The notes below the pieces were generated by a model. The model ran no database searches. It was given only the letters and a program-made list of their open reading frames with translations, and was not told the DNA's origin. A DNA stretch of 49,245 nucleotides from Acidobacteriota bacterium (lineage in GTDB: Bacteria > Acidobacteriota > Thermoanaerobaculia > Multivoradales > JBCCEF01). The translations under genes were made by a program, and so were the position numbers. Shown piece after piece: positions 23,892 to 32,843 of this stretch (within the stretch, counting starts at the first letter, position 1; every line of letters starts with the position of its first letter). The stretch lies in contig JBCCHV010000050.1 of assembly GCA_039028635.1 (NCBI GenBank), forward strand, positions 1 to 49,245, written 5' to 3'.

Positions 23892-25583
23892 TCAGCTCGA
23901 GTCGCGACCGAGGCTTTCCAACTGCGTCGACAGATAGCGCGCCCGTAGCTCCCGACGCTGAACTTTACCGCTGGTGGTCTTGGGGATCTTGCCGCGACGG
24001 ACGAAAACCACGTCGGCCAGCGGCAACGACAGCCGGCGCCCGATCGCGAGTCGAATCTCGTCCTCGAGGGCGGCGAGGGCCGCCGGCTCGCGCAGCTCCG
24101 TCTCCTGAACGATCACCGGCTGCTCGCCGGCGGCGCCGCGGTCGACGGCGAAGGCACCGCTGCGCAAGACACCGCCACCGCCGGCCAGCTCCTCGGCCAC
24201 CCACTCCAGCTCGTGGGGCATGATGTTCTGCCCCCGGATGATCAGCAGATCCTTGAGGCGACCGGTGAGATAGAGCTCGCCGCCTTCGAGGAAGCCGAGA
24301 TCTCCGGTCGCCAGCCAACCATCGCGCAAGGCTTCGGCGGTGGCTTCGGGATCGCGATGGTAGCCCTTGAAGACTCCCGGCCCGCGCACCAGGATCTCAC
24401 CGATGTCGCCTTCTCCGAGCCGCTCTCCGGACGCCGCCACCACCGCCAGCTCGGTGTCGGCGATCGCTTCGCCGACGCACACCACCCGCTGATCGCCATC
24501 GGCGGCCGGGCTCGGTCGGCTCCTCACCCCCTCGCCGAGGAGATCGAAGGTCACCGCCAGGGTGGCTTCCGCCAGGCCGTAGCAAGGCCGCAGAGTGGCT
24601 GCCGAAAGGCCTTGCGGGCCGAAGGTCTCGAGGAAGCCATCCATGGTCTCGGGGCGGATCATCTCGGCACCGATCATGGCCGCTCCCCAGCGCGACAGAT
24701 CGAGGCCCTCGAGCTCGTCGACAGCCAGGCGGTCGAGGCATAGCTGGTAGCCGAAGTTGGGCGCCGGAGCGATGGTCGTGCCGCGACGGCCGAGCTGGTC
24801 GAGCCACAGCCGCGGGCGGGCGAGGAAGCTGCGCGACGGCAGCAGCCAGAGATCGAAGCCGGCGACCATCGACAGCAGCATACAGCCCACCAAGCCCATG
24901 TCGTGGTAGAGCGGTAGCCAGGAGACCATCGCCTGCGCCCAATGGCGGGTGGCCTCGCCCCGCGGCACCCCCATCGCCTCGTCGCTGGCGCAGACATTGT
25001 GAATCGCCGCCCGGTGGGTGACCTCGACGGCACGCGGCAGACCGGTCGAGCCGCTGGTGAGCTGCAGGTAGGCGAGCGCGTCGGCGTCGGGATCGACCGC
25101 TCGCCAGGGAGCCGCCGTGAGCTCCGCCAGCTCCGCCGGCGTGCAGGTGCGCTCGGCGGTCGCCCGGGCCGCCAGCGCCTGGGCGTCCCGCCGCAGGCTG
25201 TCGGCCGCCACCAGCAAGCGCAGGTCGAGGCGCTCGGCGATCGCTTCGATGCGGCGTATCGAGGCTTCCGCCGATCCCATCGGGCCACCGGGCGCCAACG
25301 CCAGCGGGTGCGCCCCGAGCAGGAGAGCTCCCAACCAGTGATCGAACCAAGGCCAGGAGGTCGGCAAACAGACCCCGACGGCGTCACCGGCCGAAACCCC
25401 GGCGGCGGTCAGGCGACCGGCGGCGCTCTTCGCCGCCGCCTCGACCTCGCTCCAGGAGCGCCGCTCGCTGACCCGGCCGCGGCGATCGAACAGGCCGATG
25501 CCGCGGTGCGGGAACTCGGACGCAGCCCGTTCGAGGGCGCGGGGCAAACTCCGCACCGGCAAGTCCATGGTTCCAGAGATCAT
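23892..25583 (-). CDS. Fatty acyl-AMP ligase (FAAL-like)
   Basis: The 563-residue adenylate-forming enzyme shows LQLTSGSTGLPRAVEVTH (ATP loop), MVSWLPLYHDMGLVG, RPCYGLAEATLAV, GWLATGDLG, GRLKDLLIIRGQNIMPHELE and the C-terminal Lys in KIPKTTSGKVQRRELR. The SWLPLYHDMGL and NIMPHELE forms are typical of FAALs, which activate fatty acids as acyl-AMP and load them on an ACP rather than CoA. The ACP is the next gene. ATG 25583 overlaps the stop of a 51-residue ORF (ATGA), which supports this start despite lack of a ribosome site. Confidence 0.86.
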   Translation of the reverse strand: MISGTMDLPVRSLPRALERAASEFPHRGIGLFDRRGRVSERRSWSEVEAAAKSAAGRLTAAGVSAGDAVGVCLPTSWPWFDHWLGALLLGAHPLALAPGGPMGSAEASIRRIEAIAERLDLRLLVAADSLRRDAQALAARATAERTCTPAELAELTAAPWRAVDPDADALAYLQLTSGSTGLPRAVEVTHRAAIHNVCASDEAMGVPRGEATRHWAQAMVSWLPLYHDMGLVGCMLLSMVAGFDLWLLPSRSFLARPRLWLDQLGRRGTTIAPAPNFGYQLCLDRLAVDELEGLDLSRWGAAMIGAEMIRPETMDGFLETFGPQGLSAATLRPCYGLAEATLAVTFDLLGEGVRSRPSPAADGDQRVVCVGEAIADTELAVVAASGERLGEGDIGEILVRGPGVFKGYHRDPEATAEALRDGWLATGDLGFLEGGELYLTGRLKDLLIIRGQNIMPHELEWVAEELAGGGGVLRSGAFAVDRGAAGEQPVIVQETELREPAALAALEDEIRLAIGRRLSLPLADVVFVRRGKIPKTTSGKVQRRELRARYLSTQLESLGRDSS

Positions 25584-25735
25584 CCGAAGGTCGGCTCCAG
25601 CTCGCCCTTGGCAGCGGCGAGGTACTCACGGGCGGTGGCGGCCCCCCGAGGAACGCGCTCGCCGCGTCGGATCGAGGTCTCGAAGCGGCGCCGCCACTGG
25701 GTAGACATCAGAGGCCCGATATTCTCACGATCCAT
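25580..25735 (-). CDS. Short ORF coupled to the FAAL gene
   Basis: A 51-residue frame (MDRENIGPLMSTQWRRRFET...) whose TGA overlaps the FAAL ATG as ATGA. ACGAGG lies about five bases before ATG 25735. The sequence is basic with a helical middle and has no recognised domain. The overlap and the missing ribosome site for FAAL suggest it may be a real, coupled leader gene. It could equally be chance. Confidence 0.4.
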   Translation of the reverse strand: MDRENIGPLMSTQWRRRFETSIRRGERVPRGAATAREYLAAAKGELEPTFG

Positions 25736-25893
25736 GCCGGCCTCGTCCACCTCCGTCGCCAGATCGCGAGCCCTCGGCGGCACCTTCGCCGGCAGCGCGC
25801 CGCGACACCGCCGTCCTCGACGGGGAGCGGAGAATCGCGCATCCGCTGGAGGCTTAGAGGGCCGGGCGGCCGAGAGCCGGCGAGAAGAACGGA

Positions 25894-27039
25894 CTAGCCC
25901 TGCCGCAAAAGCTCGGCGAGGTCCTCGAGGCTGGCCAGATCGTGGGCCGGCAGAAAGCGATCGCAAAGCGGCAGAATCTCGCGCAGCCCGCGAGTGAGAG
26001 GTTGGTAGCCGGGAGTCCCGAGGAGCGGAGTGAGCCACCAGAGGCGATGGCAACGCCGCTTCAGCCGCGCCACCTCGCGGCGCAGGACCTCCGGTGAGCC
26101 ACGGTCCCAGCCATCGCTCACCACCAGGACGAGGGCCCCCCGGCCCAAGACCCGCGCCGACCAGCGGCGGTTGAACTCGCCGAGGATCTCACCGATCCGG
26201 GTGCCGCCACTCCAGTCCGGGACGCGACCGGCAGCGCGCGCCAGCGCTTCGTCCGGGTGGGCTCGCCGCAGGTCCCGGGTGACGTGGGTCAAACGGGTCG
26301 CGAAGACGAACGACTCGACGCGCGCCATGGTCCGTCGGCGCGGGCCACCGCCGAGGGCGTAGAGGAAACACAGCAGGAGGCGCGAGTAGACCGCCATCGA
26401 TCCGCTGACATCGACCAGGGCGACCACCGGTCGGGGTCGTGCGCGGCGCCGGCGGCGAGCCAGCGCCAGCACCTCGCCGGCGGTGCGGCGACTGCGCCGC
26501 AAGGACTCTCGAAGATCGACCTGGGATCCCCTCGGCCAAGACTCCAGTCGCCGGCTGCGACGCGGTGCGATGGTGATCGGCAGCTCGCTGAGCCAGCGTC
26601 GGACCGCCGCCGCCTCGGACTCCGTCAGGCTGGCGAAGTCCCGCCGTCGCAGCGCCTCCCGACGACTCGCCGATGGCATCGCGGCGGCGACTTCGGGAGC
26701 TTCCGACGGTGATTTCTCGCCACCGGCAACGGCCAACTCCCAGCGCCTCGCCCGCCGCAACCGGAGCTCCAGCCGGCCGAGGTCCGGGAGCAGCGCCGGG
26801 CTCCAGAAGAGGTCGAAAGCGCGCTCGAAGAGCTCGATCTCCTCGGCGCGCCCCACCAGGACCGCCCGGGCCGCCGTCCGCACTCGCGAACGCCGAGCCA
26901 GCCCGACCAGCGGCAGGGCCTCGAGCACACTGCCGACGGCCTCCGGCCCCACTTCCATGCCGAGCTGACGCAGCAGGCGGCCGAAGGCCAGCCAGTTGGC
27001 CGGCAGGGCACTCGGCGACGGCGAGCCGGGATTCTCCAT
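25894..27039 (-). CDS. VWA domain protein, CoxE-like
   Basis: The 381-residue protein has an N-terminal helical part and a C-terminal von Willebrand A domain with the metal site DVSGSMAVYS and later threonine/aspartate positions (TRIGEILGEFN, VLVVSDGWDRG). Its pairing with a MoxR ATPase next door is the CoxD-CoxE pattern, which in CO dehydrogenase gene clusters helps build the metal-sulfur active site. The ATG at 27039 follows GGAG with six bases spacing. A TTG at 27066, overlapping the ATPase stop, is an alternative start that adds nine residues. Confidence 0.82.
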   Translation of the reverse strand: MENPGSPSPSALPANWLAFGRLLRQLGMEVGPEAVGSVLEALPLVGLARRSRVRTAARAVLVGRAEEIELFERAFDLFWSPALLPDLGRLELRLRRARRWELAVAGGEKSPSEAPEVAAAMPSASRREALRRRDFASLTESEAAAVRRWLSELPITIAPRRSRRLESWPRGSQVDLRESLRRSRRTAGEVLALARRRRRARPRPVVALVDVSGSMAVYSRLLLCFLYALGGGPRRRTMARVESFVFATRLTHVTRDLRRAHPDEALARAAGRVPDWSGGTRIGEILGEFNRRWSARVLGRGALVLVVSDGWDRGSPEVLRREVARLKRRCHRLWWLTPLLGTPGYQPLTRGLREILPLCDRFLPAHDLASLEDLAELLRQG

Positions 27040-27062
27040 CGAGGACTCCGAGGGACGCCTCG

Positions 27063-27953
27063 TCAACGCGCCGCCGCGATCATCCGCTCGAGCCCCTGCT
27101 GCCGCACCGTCGCCTGATCTTCGCGGTACTTGAGGAGCGAGCCGAGGGTGCGATCGAAGGTCTCGACCGTGACTCGCCGTTGGTCGAGGGCCACCAGGGC
27201 GCTCGCCCAGTCGAGGGTCTCGGCCACCCCCGGACGCTTGACGAGGTCCCTCTGACGCAGCTCCTGGACGACCGCCACCACCTGAGTCGCCAGAGCCGTG
27301 GCGGCGTCCGGAACCCGGTGCTCGACGATGCGGAGCTCACGCTCGAAGTCGGGGTAGTCGAGCCACTGAAACAGACACCGGCGCCGCAGGGCATCGGCGA
27401 GATCGCGGCTGCGATTCGAGGTCAGAACGACCGCCGGCGGCTGCGCCGCGCGCACCGTCCCGAGCTCTGGGATCGTCACCTGATGCTCCGCCAGCACCTC
27501 GAGGAGAAAGGCCTCGAACTCCTCGTCGGCGCGGTCGAGCTCGTCGATCAGCAGGATCGGTGCAACCCCCGACGGTGGATCGATGGCCTCGAGCAGAGGT
27601 CGGCGAAGGAGGAACTCGGGGGCGAAGATCTCCCGCCGCAGCCCCTCTCGATCGCCCTCACCGGCGGCTTCGGCGAGGCGGATGTGAAGCAACTGTCGAG
27701 CGTAGTCCCACTCGTAGAGGGCCGAGGCGAGATCGAGCCCTTCGTAGCACTGCAGGCGCAGAAGAGGTCGCTCGAGAACCTCCGACAAAACCTTCGCCAC
27801 CGCCGTCTTGCCCACTCCCGGCTCGCCTTCGAGCAACACCGGTCGTGCCAGCCGCAGGCCCAAGAACAGGCTGGTGGCGAGATCGTCATCGGCGAAGTAG
27901 CCGGCGTCGGCGAGACTCTCCCTGAGCTCCCCGATGGAGCCCGGCGCGCTCAT
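27063..27953 (-). CDS. MoxR family AAA ATPase, CoxD-like
   Basis: A 296-residue AAA+ ATPase with Walker A LLEGEPGVGKTAVAK, Walker B PILLIDELDRADEEFEAF, sensor SNRSRDLADALRRRCL and the MoxR-type YFADDDLATSLFLGL start. MoxR/CoxD proteins use ATP to remodel partner proteins; with the VWA partner next door and XdhC/MocA in the same run, maturation of a molybdenum hydroxylase is the likely job. It is the first gene of the seven- to eight-gene minus-strand array. Confidence 0.86.
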   Translation of the reverse strand: MSAPGSIGELRESLADAGYFADDDLATSLFLGLRLARPVLLEGEPGVGKTAVAKVLSEVLERPLLRLQCYEGLDLASALYEWDYARQLLHIRLAEAAGEGDREGLRREIFAPEFLLRRPLLEAIDPPSGVAPILLIDELDRADEEFEAFLLEVLAEHQVTIPELGTVRAAQPPAVVLTSNRSRDLADALRRRCLFQWLDYPDFERELRIVEHRVPDAATALATQVVAVVQELRQRDLVKRPGVAETLDWASALVALDQRRVTVETFDRTLGSLLKYREDQATVRQQGLERMIAAAR

Positions 27954-28136
27954 GGCGCGCCGAGACCGATGACGAAGACGTCATGGCCGCGCCTCTCGGT
28001 GCTGCCGACTGCTTGCCTCGGAAGGGCGCACATGGCTTCGGTTTTACCACAGCGTTTCTCTCCACCGGCGTGCCCGCCGGGCCGTCCCCGAGCTGCTCTC
28101 GGAGGTCGGTCATCCACCTGCCCCGGCGACCAGCCG

Positions 28137-28142
28137 TATAAT
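28137..28142 (+). promoter_or_regulatory. Candidate -10 element (TATAAT)
   Basis: A consensus TATAAT lies 34 bases before the TTG start at 28177, in the divergent gap with the CoxD-like gene. No good -35 is visible at the expected distance, so the call is tentative. Confidence 0.4.
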
Positions 28143-28176
28143 TCGCCTTCACCCGCAGGATGCCGGAGGATTCGCT

Positions 28177-29931
28177 TTGGCCAAGACGCCGTCGAACCAG
28201 CCCCACAGCGTGGTTCCTTTTCCGGAACCCGTCGCCGCCAGCGGGTTGCCACAGCGCTATGAGCTGCGGCAGGGGGAAGAGCAGCGCTACCTGCGCTGCC
28301 GCGATGCCCCCAACCTCGAGGTCACCGTCGATCGCGCCCTGGCCTTCAACGAGACCGAGGCCCGCCGCCTCGGCGAGCGCGTCATCCTGCTCGACGGCGT
28401 CGGCCAGTTCCCTCCCCTGGTCGATCCCGATCGTCAGCTCTACAACCTCGACCACCACGAAGGCTGCGTCCGCGCCTTCACCCTCGCCACCTGCGAGCAA
28501 GCCCTGGTTCTGGTGGTCCAGGGACTCGAGCTCGAACGTGGCGTCTGGAAGATCTACGCCAACGAGCCGGACCTCGACACGGTGTTCGCCCTCTGGGTGC
28601 TGCTCAACCATCGTCGTCTGGTCACCATGGATGCTGCCGCCCGCGACCGCATCGCCCCCCTGCTGCGGCTGGAAGGCGCCATCGACGCCAACGGCCGGCG
28701 AACCGCCGACTTCTGCGGCCTGCAACAGGACACCCTGAGATCGGCGAAGCGCAGCCTCGACGAGCTGCAGGCCTACGAGAAAAGCCACAAGGACCTCGAT
28801 GGCGATCCCCTCGGCTACACCCTCGGCGCCCTCGCCGCCATCGACCGCAAGGTCTATCGCCCCGGCGACTTCGATGAAGTCCCGATGGTCGCCAAGGAAT
28901 ACGGCCACTACGACATCGGTGGCGACCGGGTGGCGGTGGTCTGCCGGGACGACGAGGGCATCTACGAAGTCGAAGAGCGCCTCAAAGCCCAGTGGGGCGA
29001 TCGCCTCGGCCTGGTCGCCCTCGAGAAGGAGCCGGGGCACTTCACGCTGCGCCGCAGCGCGGCCCTGGCGGGAATCCAGCTCAGCACCGCCTACGCCCGT
29101 CTCAACCTCGAGGATCCCGCCGTCGACGGCCGACCGCGCAACAAGAAATGGGGCGGCTCGGAAGAAATCGGCGGCTCGCCACGCCCCCATGGCAGCGGCC
29201 TCGAGCCAACCCGCATCGGCGCCATCCTGCGCCGCGCCTTCTACCGGCCGACGCCCGGCGACCGCCTGACCGCTCTGGGCCTCGCCGCCACCACCCTGCC
29301 CCTGTTCTTGCTCTCCCTGGTGGCCGCCAAGGAAGTGCCGTGGGGCTTCCCGGCGGAGTGGGCCCTGGCCGCGCTCTTCGCCTTGGCCCTCGCCGCAGTG
29401 GCCGGGCGACACTACAGCGGGCGCCGCCTCTGGCTCTTCGGAGTCCGCCTGCCGAGCCTCGACCTGCCCAGCTTCGGCCTCGCCCTGGTCGGCGCCGTGG
29501 CGGTTCTGCCGATGCGCTGGCTGGGAGCAGCCGACGGCGCCTCGATGCCGGCGACCCTCGCCGCCCTCGGTCTGCTCGCGATCGCCGCCGAGGGCGCCTT
29601 CCGCGGCGTCGCCCACGGCATCCCCATGCTGCACTTCGGAGGCCACTGGCCGCTGTTGCCGCGGCGCCTCTCGCCGGCCGTTTGGTGGACATCGGTGCTG
29701 TGGACGGGCACCCTCCTCGCCGCCTGGGCCCTCGGCCTACTCGGCGGCTGGACCGGCCCGGCCGGTGCCCTCGGAGAAGGCATCTCCCTGGGCGTCAGCG
29801 GATTGCTTTCTGGGCTCTTCCTGGGACTGCTGAGGGAACGCACCGGCAGCCTGTGGCCCGGTGCCCTGGCCCTCGCCGCCGGCTGGATCACGGCCTACTT
29901 GGTCGACCTTCCGGCGCTCCTCGGCCTCTGA
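28177..29931 (+). CDS. DHH-like / CPBP-like membrane fusion protein
   Basis: The 584-residue protein starts at TTG 28177 after GGAGG. The soluble N-terminal half (about 1-330) contains LYNLDHHEGC (DHH at 92-94), VILLDGVG and EPDLDTVFALWVLLNH, which recall metal-dependent phosphoesterases of the DHH/MYG1 kind. The C-terminal part (about 360-584) has seven to eight hydrophobic segments with the CPBP-like motif IAAEGAFRGV and a later RERTGSLWPGALALAAGW, where CPBP proteases usually have a His near GSLWP; here that residue is Ala. I know of no family with this exact order. Function unknown. Confidence 0.6.
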   Translation: MAKTPSNQPHSVVPFPEPVAASGLPQRYELRQGEEQRYLRCRDAPNLEVTVDRALAFNETEARRLGERVILLDGVGQFPPLVDPDRQLYNLDHHEGCVRAFTLATCEQALVLVVQGLELERGVWKIYANEPDLDTVFALWVLLNHRRLVTMDAAARDRIAPLLRLEGAIDANGRRTADFCGLQQDTLRSAKRSLDELQAYEKSHKDLDGDPLGYTLGALAAIDRKVYRPGDFDEVPMVAKEYGHYDIGGDRVAVVCRDDEGIYEVEERLKAQWGDRLGLVALEKEPGHFTLRRSAALAGIQLSTAYARLNLEDPAVDGRPRNKKWGGSEEIGGSPRPHGSGLEPTRIGAILRRAFYRPTPGDRLTALGLAATTLPLFLLSLVAAKEVPWGFPAEWALAALFALALAAVAGRHYSGRRLWLFGVRLPSLDLPSFGLALVGAVAVLPMRWLGAADGASMPATLAALGLLAIAAEGAFRGVAHGIPMLHFGGHWPLLPRRLSPAVWWTSVLWTGTLLAAWALGLLGGWTGPAGALGEGISLGVSGLLSGLFLGLLRERTGSLWPGALALAAGWITAYLVDLPALLGL

Positions 29932-29945
29932 CCGAACAAGTCGAG

Positions 29946-30085
29946 CTAGCAGGCAGCTGAAAAAGTCATCGGCGACCTGCGACCGAGCCCGGGACGCGCA
30001 GTCAGGGGCGCGTAGCCCCTCTCGGAAAAAACGGCTAGCAGAGCTGGAAAAGGACGCGGAGCGGACTTTTTCAGCAACCTGCTAG
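29946..30085. repeat. Composite palindromic repeat, copy C (ends the PDZ gene)
   Basis: This copy begins with a half-site CTAGCAGGCAGCTGAAAAAGTC (29946-29967). After a spacer it repeats the composite order: AGGGGCGCGTAGCCCCT hairpin (about 30003-30020), GGAAAAAAC, then CTAGCAGAGCTGGAAAAGG paired with GACTTTTTCAGCAACCTGCTAG around GCGGAGCG. The terminal CTAG (30082-30085) forms the TAG stop of the minus-strand PDZ gene, just as copy B does for the GNAT gene. It separates the convergent fusion protein and PDZ genes. Confidence 0.75.
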
Positions 30086-30819
30086 TACGCGCGCTTGCGG
30101 TCGACGGGGGCCTCGGCGAGCTCGAGGTCGAGCTCGAAGAGGGTGCCGTGGCTACTCACTTCGAGCAACATGATGTTGCCGACGCCGGCGGTGCGGATCA
30201 GCGACACCAGGGTGCCGACACTGCCCACCTCGTAGCCATCCATGCGCAGGATCATGTCGCCCGGCACCAGGCCCGAGAACTCCGCCGGGCTACCGGGCTC
30301 GATCTCGCCCACCAACACACCCTGGCCTTCACCACCGCCCCAGAACTCACGTAGCTGCAGGGGTAGATCGATGGCCTTGAGGCCGGACCAGGCGCGCTTG
30401 TAGGAGAGCCGCCCCTCGGGGGCTTCCTCGAGATCGAGGTCGACGTAGAAGAACTCACCGCGGCGCAGCAGATCGACGGAAACACTGTCCCCCGGCTCGT
30501 AGCTGCGGATCATGCTCGAGAAATCGCGCGAGGAAGAAACCGCCTCGCCGTCGATGCGGTAGATGATGTCGCCCGAGCGCAGGCCCGCGTGATCCGCCGG
30601 ACCGTCCTTGGCGACCTTGCCGATCATCGCCCCTCGACCACCGAGCTCGGCGAGGGCCTCGGCGAAGTCAGGGCGCGGCAGATTCGACGGCACCGCTTTG
30701 ACGGTGACTCCCGCCCAGCCTGGAATCTGTTCATCCTCCTGTCCCGCCGCGAAAAGCGCGAACACCAGGAAGGAGAGCAGCGTCGAGAAGACGATGATCG
30801 TGGCGGAATACCGTTTCAT
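30082..30819 (-). CDS. Double-PDZ domain envelope protein
   Basis: The 245-residue protein has an N-terminal signal or anchor (residues 5-26, SATIIVFSTLLSFLVFALFA) and two PDZ domains, one with KDGPADHAGLRSGDIIYRIDGE and one with EPGSPAEFSGLVPGDMILRMDGY. No protease domain is present, so it is probably a scaffold or regulator in the periplasm. ATG 30819 is chosen for the signal peptide; the longer open frame upstream has none. Its stop comes from repeat copy C. Confidence 0.82.
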   Translation of the reverse strand: MKRYSATIIVFSTLLSFLVFALFAAGQEDEQIPGWAGVTVKAVPSNLPRPDFAEALAELGGRGAMIGKVAKDGPADHAGLRSGDIIYRIDGEAVSSSRDFSSMIRSYEPGDSVSVDLLRRGEFFYVDLDLEEAPEGRLSYKRAWSGLKAIDLPLQLREFWGGGEGQGVLVGEIEPGSPAEFSGLVPGDMILRMDGYEVGSVGTLVSLIRTAGVGNIMLLEVSSHGTLFELDLELAEAPVDRKRAY

Positions 30820-31106
30820 CAGCAATCGTTCTTCACTGTCCAAGGCGCCACCATCGAGAGATCGCGCGAGGCAATCCGAGGCACCACCACAAGAATGCGC
30901 AAGGGAGTACTTGAGGTCTGCTCCCATTTTGCTAGATCAATGCTCCTATGAGCACCGATTTCCTCCCAATACGCCCTCGAAGGCCGAATGGTTGAGGTCG
31001 CGTCTCTCCAAATGATGGCTCGCCGAGGCTGTGCGCGACTGCTAGGATTCGATTTCGCCGACCCAGAAACCGTGGGCAGCCCGACGCCCGAGACTTCACG
31101 CCAGCG

Positions 31107-32843
31107 ATGCATACGATGACCCGCCTTCTCACCAGATCGCCGGCTGCGAGCCTTCTCGCGATCGCCTGGATCTGCCTCGCGACCGCGACCACCCCAGCCA
31201 ACGGCCAGGTTTTCGAAGACGCCACCACCGCTGCGGGACTGAGCTTCGAGCATTTCAACGGCATGACCGGTGAGTTGTATTTTCCCGAGATCGCCGGTTC
31301 CGGCGCGGCCCTCCTCGACTACGACGGCGATGGTGACCTCGACCTCTACCTGGTTCAGGGAAGCTTCCTCGACCCTGCCAAGAAGGCCGAGGACGCTCTG
31401 CTTCAGCCACCCGCCAAAGGCGGCGACCGGTTGTTTCGCAATGACCTCGGCAAAGATGGCAAGGTCCGTTTCCGGGACGTCACGGCGACCGCCGGCCTGC
31501 GCGCCGACGGCTACGGCATGGGGGTCGCCGCCGGCGACTACGACAACGATGGCCACGTCGACCTCTATGTCGCCAATTACGGCTCCAACCAGCTATGGCG
31601 CAACCGCGGCGACGGCACCTTCGAAGACGTCACCGCCAAGAGCGGCACGGACGATGAACGCTGGTCCGTCGCCGCCACCTTCAGCGACTACGACGGCGAC
31701 GGTCGCCTCGACCTCTTCATCCTCAACTATGTGCAGTTCGACCGCGCCAACAAGGTCCGCTGCTACGAGTCGAGTAGCCGACGCGACTACTGCGGTCCTT
31801 CGTCTTTCCCGCCGGAACCGGACCGTCTGCTGCGCAACCGTGGCGATGGCACCTTCGAAGACGTCTCCCTGAAAAGTGGCATCGGCCGCCAGAAGGGTGC
31901 CGGCCTCGGTGTCCTGGCCGCCGACTTCAACGGCGACCGCCGAACCGACTTCTACGTCGCCAACGACGGCATGCTGAACTTCCTGTGGATCAACCGCGGC
32001 GACGGCACCTTCCAGGAGGACGGTCTGTTCACCGGCACCGCCGTCAACCGCAACGGCAAGGCCGAAGCCAGCATGGGGGTGGACGCCGCCGACTTCGATG
32101 GTGACGGCGACCTCGATCTCTTCATGACCCACCTGGCGGGCGAGACCAACACCCTCTACATCAACGACGGTAGCGCCCTGTTCGAGGACCGCACCCTCGA
32201 CCGTGCCCTGGCCGAGAGCAGCCTGCCCTTCACCTCCTTCGGCACCGCCTGGCTGGACTACGACCACGACGGCCGCCTCGACCTGGTGGTGGTCAACGGC
32301 GCGGTCACCTTCGACGATCGCCGCTCCACCCCGGCGGACCCCTACCCCCTCGGCCAGAGCAACCAGCTCTTCCGGCAGCTCGCCGACGGTCGTTTCGCCG
32401 AAGTCGGCAAGGCAGCCGGGGCGGCCTTCGCCCTGTCCGAGGTCAGTCGCGGCCTGGCCTGCGGCGACCTCGACAACGACGGTGACCAGGACCTCGTTCA
32501 GATCAACAACAGCGGCCCGGCCCGGTTGCTTCTCAACCGCGCCGGAAGCACCGCTCGCTGGATCGGCTTCGAAGTCCGCGACGGCACGGGCCACGCCCTG
32601 GGGGCGAGGGTCGAGCTGCGCGACAAGGCGGGCAAGAGCCGCTGGAGCCGAGTTCGCCGGGACGGCAGCTATGCCTCTTCGCACGACCCCCGGGTGGTCT
32701 TCGGCCTCGGCGACGGTTTCGCCGTCGCGGCGGTGCGAGTCCACTGGCCCGATGGTGAAGTCGAGACCTGGCCGGCTCCCGAAAACGGCCGCTACACGCG
32801 CCTGATACGAGGTGCGGCCCCGTCCGAGGAGAAGAAACCGTGA
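31107..32843 (+). CDS. CRTAC1 family secreted protein (FG-GAP + ASPIC/UnbV)
   Basis: The 578-residue protein has a signal peptide (ending in PANGQ near residue 35). It has at least seven FG-GAP/VCBS loops: DYDGDGDLD, DYDNDGHVD, DYDGDGRLD, DFNGDRRTD, DFDGDGDLD, DYDHDGRLD and DLDNDGDQD. A C-terminal ASPIC/UnbV domain follows (IGFEVRD, NAIGARVELR-like HALGARVELR, VHWPDGEVE). Members are exported calcium-binding propeller proteins of unknown exact function and are frequent in Acidobacteria and Planctomycetes. The stop overlaps the next gene as GTGA. Confidence 0.87.
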   Translation: MHTMTRLLTRSPAASLLAIAWICLATATTPANGQVFEDATTAAGLSFEHFNGMTGELYFPEIAGSGAALLDYDGDGDLDLYLVQGSFLDPAKKAEDALLQPPAKGGDRLFRNDLGKDGKVRFRDVTATAGLRADGYGMGVAAGDYDNDGHVDLYVANYGSNQLWRNRGDGTFEDVTAKSGTDDERWSVAATFSDYDGDGRLDLFILNYVQFDRANKVRCYESSSRRDYCGPSSFPPEPDRLLRNRGDGTFEDVSLKSGIGRQKGAGLGVLAADFNGDRRTDFYVANDGMLNFLWINRGDGTFQEDGLFTGTAVNRNGKAEASMGVDAADFDGDGDLDLFMTHLAGETNTLYINDGSALFEDRTLDRALAESSLPFTSFGTAWLDYDHDGRLDLVVVNGAVTFDDRRSTPADPYPLGQSNQLFRQLADGRFAEVGKAAGAAFALSEVSRGLACGDLDNDGDQDLVQINNSGPARLLLNRAGSTARWIGFEVRDGTGHALGARVELRDKAGKSRWSRVRRDGSYASSHDPRVVFGLGDGFAVAAVRVHWPDGEVETWPAPENGRYTRLIRGAAPSEEKKP

